Below are positions 6,676 to 14,300 of a stretch of DNA of 33,545 bases, piece by piece. The position numbers and the translations under genes were made by a program. Source of the stretch: Moraxella sp. Lineage in GTDB: Bacteria; Pseudomonadota; Gammaproteobacteria; Pseudomonadales; Moraxellaceae. The notes below the pieces were generated by a model, which did no database searches, had not been told where the DNA came from, and worked only from the letters and a program-made list of their open reading frames with translations. The stretch spans positions 1-33,545 of the forward strand of contig JAUNEE010000013.1 of NCBI GenBank assembly GCA_030525705.1, read 5' to 3'. Within the stretch, counting starts at the first letter, position 1. Each line of letters starts with the position of its first letter.

Positions 6676-6734
6676 AAAATCGTACCCGTCCAGTTGGTTT
6701 TTAGTATCTAGGACTTCTTGGCAGAATAGGGCAT
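6676..6734 (-). pseudogene. hlyD 5'-end fossil 3, most decayed
   Basis: The minus strand reads ATGCCCTATTCTGCCAAGAA and continues in line with the start of hlyD. Two single-base deletions and several substitutions destroy the frame, which stops after eight codons. The match fades near 6676. The ATG directly follows the stop of bacteriocin D (TAAATG), as in fossil 2. Confidence 0.75.
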
Positions 6735-7100
6735 TTAATCCCTACCGCCAAACCCATCTCTCTCCCATAGTTGATGAGTCAAGCTGCCGCCAGTACCCGT
6801 AGAACTCGTACCTACGCCTGTAGAAAAAGCATCTTCTGCGTGCCTGCTACGCTCTATCTCATCTTTTTGTCTAGAAACCCTGATTGCATCCAAACAATCA
6901 GGATTACTTTGTATCGTCCTAGCTCCACCCAATAACGCCTCCAAGCCACCACTAACAAACCCTCTTACATCTCTAAAGCCTATCATGCTTTCAGCATTTT
7001 CCTTGACAGCAGCCAAACAACGTTGCTCTCTTGCAGTATCGGCACCTGTTTTTCCACCTCCAGATACGCCACTAATCTCAACTGTCGTCAACACTCTCAT
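6735..7100 (-). CDS. Bacteriocin precursor D with double-glycine leader
   Basis: The 121-residue precursor has the leader MRVLTTVEISGVSGG and a core of about 106 residues. AAGGAGGAG just upstream of the ATG is the strongest ribosome-binding site in the island. Unlike A-C, the core is charged and only moderately hydrophobic (F-V-S-G-G-L-E-A-L-L-G-G near 48-59). It contains two cysteines, Q-R-C-L and P-D-C-L, which could form a disulfide. The Ser/Thr/Gly-rich tail ends in D-G-F-G-G-R-D, also kept in fossil 2. The membrane protein at 7124-7399 precedes it, so here the presumed immunity gene comes first. Confidence 0.83.
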   Translation of the reverse strand: MRVLTTVEISGVSGGGKTGADTAREQRCLAAVKENAESMIGFRDVRGFVSGGLEALLGGARTIQSNPDCLDAIRVSRQKDEIERSRHAEDAFSTGVGTSSTGTGGSLTHQLWERDGFGGRD

Positions 7101-7123
7101 ATGTACTCCTCCTTACATTCATG

Positions 7124-7399
7124 TTAATCATCAATCATGCGTTTAGCTTTTTGTTTTTTAACAAAAGACACAGCCAAACAAACCAATGCGTAAATCAGAA
7201 AAAATATCGTGCCGTTACTCATACCATACAGCACTGTTATAATGCTATCACGCACGGTACTATCTAGCATATAGTCAATCATTTCTTGAGGTTCTACCAC
7301 CATTGTGCCGTAATAGTAAAACGCAGCAAATTGTAAAATCACACCAAATATAAGAAAATAAACCCCTATATTTAGCCATTTAAAAATACTTTTTAACAT
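7124..7399 (-). CDS. Putative immunity protein D, small membrane protein
   Basis: A 91-residue protein with two hydrophobic segments (about 9-28 and 60-78) and a basic C-terminus (V-K-K-Q-K-A-K-R). The ATG at 7399 is preferred over an upstream GTG because AGGA lies 6 bp before it. It ends 23 bp before bacteriocin D and should be co-transcribed with it. No family was recognised; the role is inferred from pairing and topology. Confidence 0.65.
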   Translation of the reverse strand: MLKSIFKWLNIGVYFLIFGVILQFAAFYYYGTMVVEPQEMIDYMLDSTVRDSIITVLYGMSNGTIFFLIYALVCLAVSFVKKQKAKRMIDD

Positions 7400-7485
7400 G
7401 ATGTATCCTGTAACCTCTAGAAAGAAAATAACAATCACGAAATTTATTTTTACTCTACGAACTCAGCTTTCTTTCATACTTCTCC

Positions 7486-7584
7486 CTAGTGCTTTCCATA
7501 AGTCATTTCGGCGATGGCGACCACCATCACAAAAAAGAAAAGTCAAGCGTGAATCAAAAAACCAACAACACTATTAATTGTCAT
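7486..7584 (-). pseudogene. Small membrane-protein frame with an internal TGA
   Basis: From the ATG at 7584 the frame reads MTINSVVGFLIHA, then TGA, then continues in frame L-F-F-F-V-M-V-V-A-I-A-E-M-T-Y-G-K-H to a TAG. If the TGA were TGG, it would be a 32-residue single-span membrane peptide. It lies just upstream of immunity protein D. It may be a dead small immunity gene or chance. The evidence is composition only. Confidence 0.3.
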
Positions 7585-7647
7585 ATATATCACCCCAAAC
7601 GACTAAAGCAATAAAAATCAATCCTTGTACACTTAATTAGTGATTTC

Positions 7648-7710
7648 ATTATGATATATCTTTAAAAAAAAAATCAAATCCACTTATCATAAAAAAACAA
7701 CCATTTATCA
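7648..7710 (-). promoter_or_regulatory. Promoter region of cassette D, shared element
   Basis: The minus strand carries two TGATAA-type boxes (GTGATAAATGG and ATGATAAGTGG), a run of ten Ts, and ATATATCATAATG. The second box, T-run and ATATCATAA parallel the region before oxygenase 1 (3650-3722). Regulator unknown. Confidence 0.4.
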
Positions 7711-7854
7711 CGAATTGCTTGTTAAATCTCTTATATCTTCGCCAGTGTTATTGACTTTCCCTGACTTTAAATTCACCAAAATCAAGGCTTGCACACCAAG
7801 ATGCTTGAGTTTTACAAGAATCCTATGGCTATTTTAATAATCTTTCGTGAATAA

Positions 7855-7894
7855 ATTGATAAAATAAAAAAATATGCTCTCGAATCAAGCATAT
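7855..7894 (-). terminator. Terminator of cassette E
   Basis: On the minus strand, ATATGCT and AGCATAT form a 7-bp stem around a 9-nt loop, followed by TTTTTTATTTT. It lies about 30 bp after the lipoprotein stop. Confidence 0.65.
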
Positions 7895-7925
7895 GGCACA
7901 TATTAATAAAAATCACAGGCAGTGC

Positions 7926-8336
7926 CTAACACAAACCCTCAACCAAAATGGCTTTGTCATATTTAGATAAATGACCAAAGCCCTCACCTCTATTATCAGA
8001 CTTATCCATCATCTTTCCCAAAAGACACAGCTCTTTATCCACATAAAATGTCTGACCATCGGCTCTTTTTTGAGTAATAATATCAGATACATGGCGATTA
8101 TTATCAATAATATAATACACCTCCCTGTGATAAATAAATTCAAAGCTCTCAAAAGCCGCCAACACCTTACCAGAATAACGCTCATTCTTATCTACCAAGG
8201 CGGACTGTGTATCATGCGGCTGGATTGTTTGGGCTTGGTGAGTTGTTTGCTCAGATTGCCTCCAATGCGAGCCAACCTCTTCTTTGCTGCAACCAAAAAG
8301 CACCAACAACGAAACACATAACAATAAATACTTCAT
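7926..8336 (-). CDS. Small lipoprotein paired with peptide E, candidate immunity lipoprotein
   Basis: A 136-residue protein with a type II signal peptide, MKYLLLCVSLLVLFG-C (lipobox L-F-G-C, Cys 16), then a Gln/Ser/Thr-rich linker (about 20-50). A compact domain of about 85 residues with two cysteines follows (E-L-C-L and a C-terminal G-L-C). The ATG at 8336 has GGAG 7 bp upstream. It lies 50 bp after peptide E, in the immunity position of the other cassettes. A lipoprotein immunity factor is known from some bacteriocin systems (lactococcal nisin NisI), but that link is only by analogy. No family was recognised. Confidence 0.65.
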   Translation of the reverse strand: MKYLLLCVSLLVLFGCSKEEVGSHWRQSEQTTHQAQTIQPHDTQSALVDKNERYSGKVLAAFESFEFIYHREVYYIIDNNRHVSDIITQKRADGQTFYVDKELCLLGKMMDKSDNRGEGFGHLSKYDKAILVEGLC

Positions 8337-8386
8337 CTTATCGCTCCATAAAAAGGCATTACACAATCAGTGCAATGCCCAAAACA

Positions 8387-8623
8387 TCATCTCCAGACAA
8401 AACGCCTTTCTTTTTCTTTCTCTATTTCCCTGTCGGTTCGAACATTTAACAGGGTGCCTGTTTGCTCATAATGAGCCTTCACATCCAAAAAGTCAACACC
8501 AAAGCTTCTGTTGGTGTGTGCGTACCCTGAACGCAAATCAATGACGTTGTCGCTCTGCCGTCTATCACGCCATGTCAAACCGCCGCTGACAACGTTGATT
8601 TCATTAAACGTTAATTCACACAT
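8387..8623 (-). CDS. Double-glycine leader peptide E with a charged, non-hydrophobic core
   Basis: The 78-residue precursor has the leader MCELTFNEINVVSGG and a 63-residue core. AAGGAGG 4 bp before the ATG at 8623 fixes the start. The core is highly charged (T-W-R-D-R-R; an E-I-E-K-E-K-E-R-R tail) and lacks the Gly/Ala-rich membrane segment of A-C. It is therefore probably not a simple pore former. It may act by another mechanism, be a signal peptide, or be a diverged effector. It is the first gene of the island on the minus strand, and its partner is a lipoprotein. Confidence 0.78.
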   Translation of the reverse strand: MCELTFNEINVVSGGLTWRDRRQSDNVIDLRSGYAHTNRSFGVDFLDVKAHYEQTGTLLNVRTDREIEKEKERRFVWR

Positions 8624-8863
8624 AAAACCTCCTTGCAAAAAAAAGAAAAACAATCTCAAAGAGACGATTTTTTAAAATTGCAAATCCAGTACAAAAATTC
8701 ACCAAACTTGCACTTTCAATATAGCAAAAAAAAAGAAAAGCACAACCACAAATTAAAAAAAATTTATATTTTTATAAAAGCACCTTCCAGATAATTTTAT
8801 AACCGCACTCACGACAACACCCATAAAAAACAATTCTCAATCCATACCTACAATCAAAGAAAT

Positions 8864-8880
8864 TTTGTTATAATAAAGCC
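8864..8880 (+). promoter_or_regulatory. Extended -10 promoter of dapB
   Basis: TTTGTTATAAT contains a perfect TATAAT (8869-8874) with an upstream TG (extended -10), about 28 bp before the dapB start. No good -35 is seen. Confidence 0.55.
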
Positions 8881-8902
8881 AATTTTTTCACAGGAATTCA
8901 CC

Positions 8903-9703
8903 ATGACTAAAATCGCCATTATGGGTGCGTCAGGACGTATGGGACGTATGCTCATTGACGCCACCTTAAATCAAGACCACGCCACATTGTGCGGTGCCTT
9001 TGTACGTAAAAACAGTAGCCTTATCGGTGTGGACGCAGGGGAGTTTATCGGTACGGATAAGGCAGGCACATCGCTTTCGCCCATGGAGGGATTTACGGGG
9101 GCGTGTGAGGTGCTGATTGATTTTAGCTTGCCTGAAGCACTGGACGAGACCTTGGATTTTTGTATAAAAAACGACACCGCCTTGGTAATGGGCGTCACAG
9201 GTCTGGACGCCAAGGCGGAAGCCAAACTAAAAACAGCCAGTGAAAAAATCGCCATCGTCTATGCAGGCAACTACTCCACAGGCGTAAATCTGTCCTTAAA
9301 TCTTTTGGCGACCACTGCCCGTGTACTTGGACTGGACGCAGATGTCGAAATCATCGAAAAACACCACAAGCACAAGCTAGACGCCCCCTCAGGCACCGCC
9401 CTGATGATGGCAAAAGCCGTCACGGACGCCAGAAACCAAGCCCTAACAGACACGCTGGTGCATGGCAGACATGGACAAGCCAAACGCACACAAGGCGAAA
9501 TCGGCGTACACGCTGTGCGTGGCGGTGAGATTGTGGGTGAGCATACGGTCAGCTTTATCATGGGCGGTGAAATCATCGAAATCACCCATAAAGCCCAGTC
9601 AAGAAGCACTTTCGCCACAGGGGCGGTGCGTGCCGCCCTTTGGCTAAAAGACAAGCCTGCAGGTCTATATGATATGCAGGACGTCTTAGGATTAAAAGCA
9701 TGA
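8903..9703 (+). CDS. dapB: 4-hydroxy-tetrahydrodipicolinate reductase
   Basis: This 266-residue cytoplasmic enzyme of the lysine/meso-diaminopimelate pathway reduces hydroxy-tetrahydrodipicolinate with NAD(P)H. The N-terminus shows the dinucleotide-binding motif G-A-S-G-R-M-G-R. The diagnostic E-K-H-H-K-H-K-L-D-A-P-S-G-T-A, with catalytic His and Lys, lies around residues 153-167. The length matches the family (about 270). AGGA lies 8 bp before the ATG. It overlaps the next gene by 4 bp. Confidence 0.96.
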   Translation: MTKIAIMGASGRMGRMLIDATLNQDHATLCGAFVRKNSSLIGVDAGEFIGTDKAGTSLSPMEGFTGACEVLIDFSLPEALDETLDFCIKNDTALVMGVTGLDAKAEAKLKTASEKIAIVYAGNYSTGVNLSLNLLATTARVLGLDADVEIIEKHHKHKLDAPSGTALMMAKAVTDARNQALTDTLVHGRHGQAKRTQGEIGVHAVRGGEIVGEHTVSFIMGGEIIEITHKAQSRSTFATGAVRAALWLKDKPAGLYDMQDVLGLKA

Positions 9704-10458
9704 TGCGTGGCGTAATTTTGGCATTGGCGCTGTCGTTGCCTTTTGCGTCCTTTGCCCACACAAAGCAAACCTACGTGCTAGACACCTACGATAACGCACA
9801 GGCACTGGCAAGCGTCGCCCAAGCACAGCTGTCAGACGGTGGCAGTGTCACCGCCTATCAAGACAAGCTCATCATTTACGCAAGCCCAAGCGACTATGCA
9901 CGCATTCAGTCACTGCTCACACAAATAGACACCGCCCCCGCACCCGTGACACTGTCCGTGGCGGTCGGGCAAAGACAGCACAGTCATAGCCAAGGCGGTC
10001 AGCTCACTGTCGGCATACACCAAGACGTGTGGGTAAATGGCAACTACCAAAGCCACAGCACCCGCCAAAGCCAAAACACCGTATATCAAGTACGTGGCAC
10101 GCACGGGTACCCCCTATCCATTAGCCAAAGTACACTCATCGGACTTGCCCAAAATCACGCAGGTGCATACGCCACCAGTCATGGCATCTGGCAAATCCGC
10201 CTTCAAAGCACACACTGGGCAACGCTGTCTGATGGCATCTCTGCCACCACCAGAAACCTACCCAATGGACAAATCGCCATTAACCTAAATCAAAGACACC
10301 GCACCGCCACCCTAAGCGAACAAGCCCTTAGCACGCACCTTACCGCCACACGTGGGCAATGGGTACAAATCGGCTCAATCCGCCAAACCAACCACAGTCT
10401 AAGTAGCTATGCCACGACCCATCACAGCGAGCTACCTGTCTGGCTAAAAGTAGACTAA
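9700..10458 (+). CDS. Exported protein with a secretin N-domain (NolW-like) pattern
   Basis: A 252-residue protein with a signal peptide (MMRGVILALALSLPFASFA, cleavage near residue 19-20). Residues ~24-80 follow the secretin N1/NolW pattern: a Y-D-N-A-Q-A-L-A helix, D-K-L-I-I-Y-A-S, and S-L-L-T-Q-I-D-T-A-P. The rest is Gln/Ser/His-rich and beta-prone, without the secretin channel domain. It starts within the dapB stop (ATGA overlap), so it is translated with dapB. It may be a periplasmic accessory of an envelope complex. The specific role is unknown. Confidence 0.7.
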   Translation: MMRGVILALALSLPFASFAHTKQTYVLDTYDNAQALASVAQAQLSDGGSVTAYQDKLIIYASPSDYARIQSLLTQIDTAPAPVTLSVAVGQRQHSHSQGGQLTVGIHQDVWVNGNYQSHSTRQSQNTVYQVRGTHGYPLSISQSTLIGLAQNHAGAYATSHGIWQIRLQSTHWATLSDGISATTRNLPNGQIAINLNQRHRTATLSEQALSTHLTATRGQWVQIGSIRQTNHSLSSYATTHHSELPVWLKVD

Positions 10459-10529
10459 ACCCTAAAGCGACAAAAACACCAGATAATAAAAACAACAACA
10501 CCACATCAAAACTTTCTATCAAGCCGCTC

Positions 10530-10553
10530 AGCCATCATAGGTGATGGCTTTTA
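10530..10553 (+). terminator. Terminator of the dapB unit
   Basis: AGCCATCA and TGATGGCT form an 8-bp stem around TAGG, followed by TTTA. It lies about 70 bp after the upstream stop. Confidence 0.65.
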
Positions 10554-10807
10554 TGCCATCACTTACCCAAGCCAGCACTTAACTTTAAAAACTGCCAAAA
10601 CCGCCCACCCCAAGCTTAACTTCGGATAAAAAATTTTCCCATTAAGCTTCCAAATCCACCATGAACGAAAAAACTTAACGTGGTGCGTTTTTAGTTTAAT
10701 TAACAAACCTTTTAATACCTTGCATGTTAACTTCTCTGTTGCAAATAAGCTTAAACAGCATTCAGGCGTGTTAATTTTTGGTCTATTTCAAAAAAACAGG
10801 CAATAAA

Positions 10808-10835
10808 AAACACCCACTAAAAGTGGGTGTTTTCA
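10808..10835 (-). terminator. Terminator of the roadblock gene
   Basis: AAACACCCACT and AGTGGGTGTTT make an 11-bp stem with a 3-nt loop and flanking A/T runs, about 25 bp after the minus-strand stop. Confidence 0.8.
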
Positions 10836-10859
10836 AACTCAGCAGATAGCTCTTAAGAA

Positions 10860-11216
10860 TTAAGAGAAATCTAGTTCAGTTTCGAAACCTTTCAAGCTGT
10901 GGCGAGCCATAGCTAGGTTAGACTTTTGACGGTCAAGCACTAGGTACAAGAATAGGTTTTCGTTACGAACCAATGGACGAATCAAGTGGTATTGACCGCT
11001 TAGGGTGATTAGGATATCTTCAATAGAATCTTTTAGACCCAATGCTTTAGCAGTTTTACGCTTAGCACGTACTACTTCAGTGTTACCAGCAGCTGCTAGT
11101 TCTAGGTCAAGACCTGAACCCAAAGTAGCCAAAGCTAGACCAGATTCGCTGTCTACTAGAGCAGCTGCTACGAAACCGTCGATGTCGCTTAGGTTGTCAA
11201 GAGATAATTTTGCCAT
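10860..11216 (-). CDS. Roadblock/LC7-domain protein
   Basis: A 118-residue single-domain protein, beginning [18 protein letters not shown]. The pattern of an N-terminal helix, [16 protein letters not shown] and a later [13 protein letters not shown] fits the roadblock/LC7 fold, which in bacteria is often a partner of small GTPases. The ATG at 11216 has GAGGAA 7 bp upstream and is preferred over a start five codons earlier. It is monocistronic with its own terminator. No GTPase gene is adjacent. The cellular role is unknown. Confidence 0.75.
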   Translation of the reverse strand: MAKLSLDNLSDIDGFVAAALVDSESGLALATLGSGLDLELAAAGNTEVVRAKRKTAKALGLKDSIEDILITLSGQYHLIRPLVRNENLFLYLVLDRQKSNLAMARHSLKGFETELDFS

Positions 11217-11479
11217 GATACTATTCCTCATATTTATAAAGTGATTTATGAGTAATAGTTATTCAGCATTAACGCTAAAAAAGAATTAGTTGCCTAATCA
11301 GATTTATGTTAATGATGGATAACAAATTACTTTGTAGTTGCATACGAGTTTATTAAAACACAAGCCTAGGTGAATTGCAATACTTTTTTTAAAAAACCCA
11401 TAGAAAGAACGAACTTTTAAGATAAGCGGTAGTTTTTTTCTAATCAATAACAATATCCCTTAATATTATGGATTGAATA

Positions 11480-11506
11480 AAATACCTAATTTTATTAAGG
11501 GTATTA
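11480..11506 (-). terminator. Possible terminator of erpA
   Basis: AATACC and GGTATT, overlapping the erpA stop, form a 6-bp stem followed by TTTATT on the minus strand. The stem is short, so it would be a weak terminator. Confidence 0.4.
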
Positions 11507-11833
11507 AATAGAAAAAGACGACCCACACCCACAAGTCGTGGTGGCGTTGGGATTGTCCACGATAAAGCGAGAACCCGCCAATCCTTCCGTATAATCGATG
11601 GTTGAACCCGCCAAATACGGATAACTAAGACTGTCTACCACCAACACATCATCGCCATTGGCGAACGTTGCATCATCATCGTCCAAATCTTCGGCAAAAT
11701 CAAAATTGTACGAAAAGCCTGAGCATCCACCGCCCGTGATATACACTCTTAACATCAAGGCGTCATTGCCCTCATCGGCTTTTAGACGGCGTAATTTTTC
11801 GGCAGCGTTGTCGGTTAGGGTTAGGGGGTTCAT
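11504..11833 (-). CDS. erpA: A-type iron-sulfur cluster insertion protein
   Basis: A 109-residue A-type carrier that delivers Fe-S clusters to apo-proteins. The three conserved cysteines are visible: G-G-G-C-S-G-F near residue 37 and T-C-G-C-G-S-S-F at the C-terminus. The acidic stretch after the first Cys ([10 protein letters not shown]) and isolation from an isc/suf operon favour ErpA over IscA. It stands alone on the minus strand. Confidence 0.92.
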   Translation of the reverse strand: MNPLTLTDNAAEKLRRLKADEGNDALMLRVYITGGGCSGFSYNFDFAEDLDDDDATFANGDDVLVVDSLSYPYLAGSTIDYTEGLAGSRFIVDNPNATTTCGCGSSFSI

Positions 11834-12002
11834 TTTAAATTTTCCTGATTAGACTTCCTGAAGAACTAGGCTTTTTTCGTTCGCCCCAAGCTATGCCTTT
11901 TAGTGAAAGAAAACAGCGACGGTTCGACAAGCTCACTTTGAGCTGTTTTCCTTATTTTTGGGTTTTGCAGGAAGTTTTTATTCTAAAATCAATACATTGT
12001 CA

Positions 12003-12077
12003 TTTGTCAGGTGCGAAAATGCACCATTTTTAAAAAAAATAATGCCCAATGGTGGTGCGTGATACGCACCTGACAAA
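12003..12077. repeat. 75-bp element with 13-bp terminal inverted repeats (MITE/REP-like)
   Basis: TTTGTCAGGTGCG at 12003-12015 is the exact reverse complement of 12065-12077. Two inner hairpins, GGTGC-GAAAAT-GCACC and GGTGCGTGATACGCACC, lie inside it. A related palindrome (GGTGCGTGGTACGCACC then TTACAA) follows the ABC-F gene at 14240-14262. This suggests a dispersed non-coding repeat family. Confidence 0.6.
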
Positions 12078-12190
12078 CAGGCTGTTTAGTTTTGCTATTT
12101 TACCACGATTTTATAAGCAATTAAATTGCTATTGTCAATGGGGAATTAACCTGCCAATTTGTCGGGGCGATTTGTGGTGCAGTTTTGTGG

Positions 12191-12196
12191 TATAAT
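12191..12196 (+). promoter_or_regulatory. -10 box of the ABC-F gene
   Basis: A perfect TATAAT lies 33 bp before the GTG start. No clear -35 is seen. Confidence 0.5.
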
Positions 12197-12228
12197 GGGT
12201 TTTTTCCAAAAAATAACAAGGCATTGGT

Positions 12229-14181
12229 GTGATTGAATTAAAAAATGTCGCAGTTCGCCGAGACGGACGCATTTTATTTGACAAGGCAAATTTGGTACTG
12301 CACCGCGGGCAAAAAGTCGGCTTGGTGGGCAAAAATGGCGTGGGCAAATCTACCCTTTTTTCCGTGATTTTGGGCGAGCATAGCGTGGACGGTGGCGAGT
12401 TTTCTTGCCCTAGCGTTTGGCACATTGCCCATATGGCACAAGAAGTGGCAAGTACCGATACTACCGCCCTTGATTATGCCTTGCAAGGCGACAAAGTTTG
12501 GTATGAACTAAACACAAAACTTAGCAATCAAGACGGCTTGACGGGCGATGAGATTGGCAAATTGCACCAAGAATTTGACAACATTCACGGCTACACCATT
12601 CCGTCAAAGGCAAGTCAAATCCTGTCTGGGCTTGGCTTTGGGCAACACGAATTTGACAAAAAGGTGGGCGAATTTTCGGGCGGCTGGCGAATGCGGTTAA
12701 ACCTTGCTCGCACCTTGATGAGCCGTGCCGATGTGCTACTGCTTGACGAGCCGACCAACCATTTGGATTTGGATGCGATTTTATGGCTTGAAGAGTGGCT
12801 TGCTGACTTTGACGGGCTGCTCATTATCATCAGTCACGACCAAGCCTTTTTGGACAAAGTGGTCAAAACAATCGTTCACATTGAATACAACACCCTGACC
12901 GCCTACACCGCCAATTATAGTGGGTTTGTCAAAATGCGTAGTGAAAAACTCGCCCAAGCCCAGCAAGCCTATGACAAACAGCAAGCAACGCGCGCCCATT
13001 TAGAAGATTTTATCCGCCGTTTTCGTGCCAAAGCGACCAAAGCACGCCAAGCCCAAAGCCGTATCAAACAACTTGAACGAATGACCGAGCTTGCCCCTGT
13101 GATGGCGGACAGCGAATTTAGTTTTGAATTTTATGAACCTTCTGTGATGAGTTCGCCCTTATTAAAGCTAGAAAATGCCAGCATTGGTTATGACAATTCT
13201 CCAAATGCCAAGCCATTGATAACTAAGGTAAAATTAGAAATTACGCCCGACACACGGCTTGGCATTTTGGGGGCGAATGGGGCAGGTAAATCCACGCTCA
13301 TCAAAGCCCTTGTGGGGCAGTTGCCCCTGTTGTCTGGCACACATTTTGTCAGCGAAAATCTACGGCTTGGCTATTTTAATCAGCACCAAATGGACGCACT
13401 CGATTTGTCGGCAAGTCCGATGATTTTGTTAAGACGGCTGGCTGGCACGACTTCGGACGCTATTTTAAGAAGTTTTTTGGGCAGTTTTAATTTTAAGGGC
13501 GACAAAATTGACGAAAATGTGCTGTCCTTTTCGGGCGGAGAGCGGGCAAGATTGACGCTGGCACTCATTGTGTGGCAACGCCCGAATGTCTTGATTTTGG
13601 ACGAGCCGACCAACCATTTGGACAAAGAAATGCGTGATGCTCTAATGCTCGCCCTGCAAAACTTTGTCGGGGCGGTGGTGCTGGTCAGCCACGACCGAGA
13701 GCTGATTTTGAGCGTGTGCGACAGTTTGCTCCTTGTGGGTTCTGGTAAGGCAGAAGAATTTGTCGGCGATATGAACGACTACGCCAACCACTTACGCCAA
13801 GCTCGCCTTGACAGACAAAAATCCCACAAAGAGAACCTAAAAAAAGAAACCTTAAAATCTGCCGAAAATCAATCGGTTAAGCCAAGTTTATCCAAAGAAG
13901 AACTGCGTAAAAAAAATGCCGAGATTCGCCAAAAAACCGCCCCGCTTAGAAAGGCGATTGAAAAATTAGAAAAATCGCTAGAAACTTTGAGCGACACCCT
14001 TACCAAACTTGAAAACGAGCTTTCTGATACCACGCTTTATGAAGATGGCAATAAAGATAAGCTATTGAAATTATTGGAAAAACAAGCGAATTTACAAGCC
14101 AATTTGGTAAGTGATGAAGAAGAATTGCTCATCAAAATGGACGAATTGGAGCAGCTTGAAAGTGAACTTTCGGGGGAGTAA
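12229..14181 (+). CDS. yheS: ABC-F family ATPase, YheS-like
   Basis: This 650-residue soluble protein has two ABC ATPase domains and no membrane segments, as in the ABC-F translation factors. Domain 1 has Walker A G-K-N-G-V-G-K-S-T (near 35), F-S-G-G-W and L-L-L-D-E-P-T-N-H-L-D. Domain 2 has G-A-N-G-A-G-K-S-T (near 350), F-S-G-G-E-R and L-I-L-D-E-P-T-N-H-L-D. The charged linker between them and a C-terminal coiled coil (about 540-650) are typical. The opening resembles E. coli YheS (G-Q-K-V-G-L-V-G-K-N-G). The start is GTG, with AAGG about 8 bp upstream. The J-domain gene follows after 119 bp. Confidence 0.9.
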   Translation: MIELKNVAVRRDGRILFDKANLVLHRGQKVGLVGKNGVGKSTLFSVILGEHSVDGGEFSCPSVWHIAHMAQEVASTDTTALDYALQGDKVWYELNTKLSNQDGLTGDEIGKLHQEFDNIHGYTIPSKASQILSGLGFGQHEFDKKVGEFSGGWRMRLNLARTLMSRADVLLLDEPTNHLDLDAILWLEEWLADFDGLLIIISHDQAFLDKVVKTIVHIEYNTLTAYTANYSGFVKMRSEKLAQAQQAYDKQQATRAHLEDFIRRFRAKATKARQAQSRIKQLERMTELAPVMADSEFSFEFYEPSVMSSPLLKLENASIGYDNSPNAKPLITKVKLEITPDTRLGILGANGAGKSTLIKALVGQLPLLSGTHFVSENLRLGYFNQHQMDALDLSASPMILLRRLAGTTSDAILRSFLGSFNFKGDKIDENVLSFSGGERARLTLALIVWQRPNVLILDEPTNHLDKEMRDALMLALQNFVGAVVLVSHDRELILSVCDSLLLVGSGKAEEFVGDMNDYANHLRQARLDRQKSHKENLKKETLKSAENQSVKPSLSKEELRKKNAEIRQKTAPLRKAIEKLEKSLETLSDTLTKLENELSDTTLYEDGNKDKLLKLLEKQANLQANLVSDEEELLIKMDELEQLESELSGE

Positions 14182-14239
14182 GTGCAGAATTGGGCGTAAA
14201 CGCGTATCACGCGCCATTTATCACTAAAATACCAATAAC

Positions 14240-14262
14240 GGTGCGTGGTACGCACCTTACAA
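14240..14262. repeat. Palindrome related to the 12003-12077 element
   Basis: GGTGCGT-GGT-ACGCACC followed by TTACAA matches the right half of the upstream element (GGTGCGTGATACGCACC then TGACAA). It sits between the ABC-F and J-domain genes. Confidence 0.55.
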
Positions 14263-14300
14263 TTTATGCGTTTGATTTGCCAATTTAAAAGGACAACCCA

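Larger units (their letters stand above)
7585..7925. other. Gene-free stretch between cassettes D and E
   Basis: This AT-rich stretch of about 340 bp has no convincing coding frame. It holds the terminator of the cassette E lipoprotein (7855-7894) and the candidate promoter of cassette D (7648-7710). I see no hlyD fossil here, unlike at the other three borders. Confidence 0.6.
10459..10859. other. Non-coding stretch with two terminators
   Basis: No convincing coding frame is seen in these 400 bp. They contain the terminator of the dapB unit (10530-10553) and, at the right end, the terminator of the roadblock gene (10808-10832). Between them is AT-rich sequence without recognised sites. Confidence 0.6.
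11834..12228. other. Intergenic stretch with a repeat element and the ABC-F promoter
   Basis: No coding frame is convincing between erpA and the ABC-F gene, which are divergent. The stretch contains the 75-bp inverted-repeat element at 12003-12077 and a TATAAT box at 12191-12196 preceded by TGTGG, a likely -10 for the ABC-F gene. Confidence 0.6.

Noticed and set aside
8660..8902. hlyD fossil or further peptide gene upstream of peptide E
   Set aside because: I searched the spacer by eye and found only AT-rich sequence and the dapB promoter.
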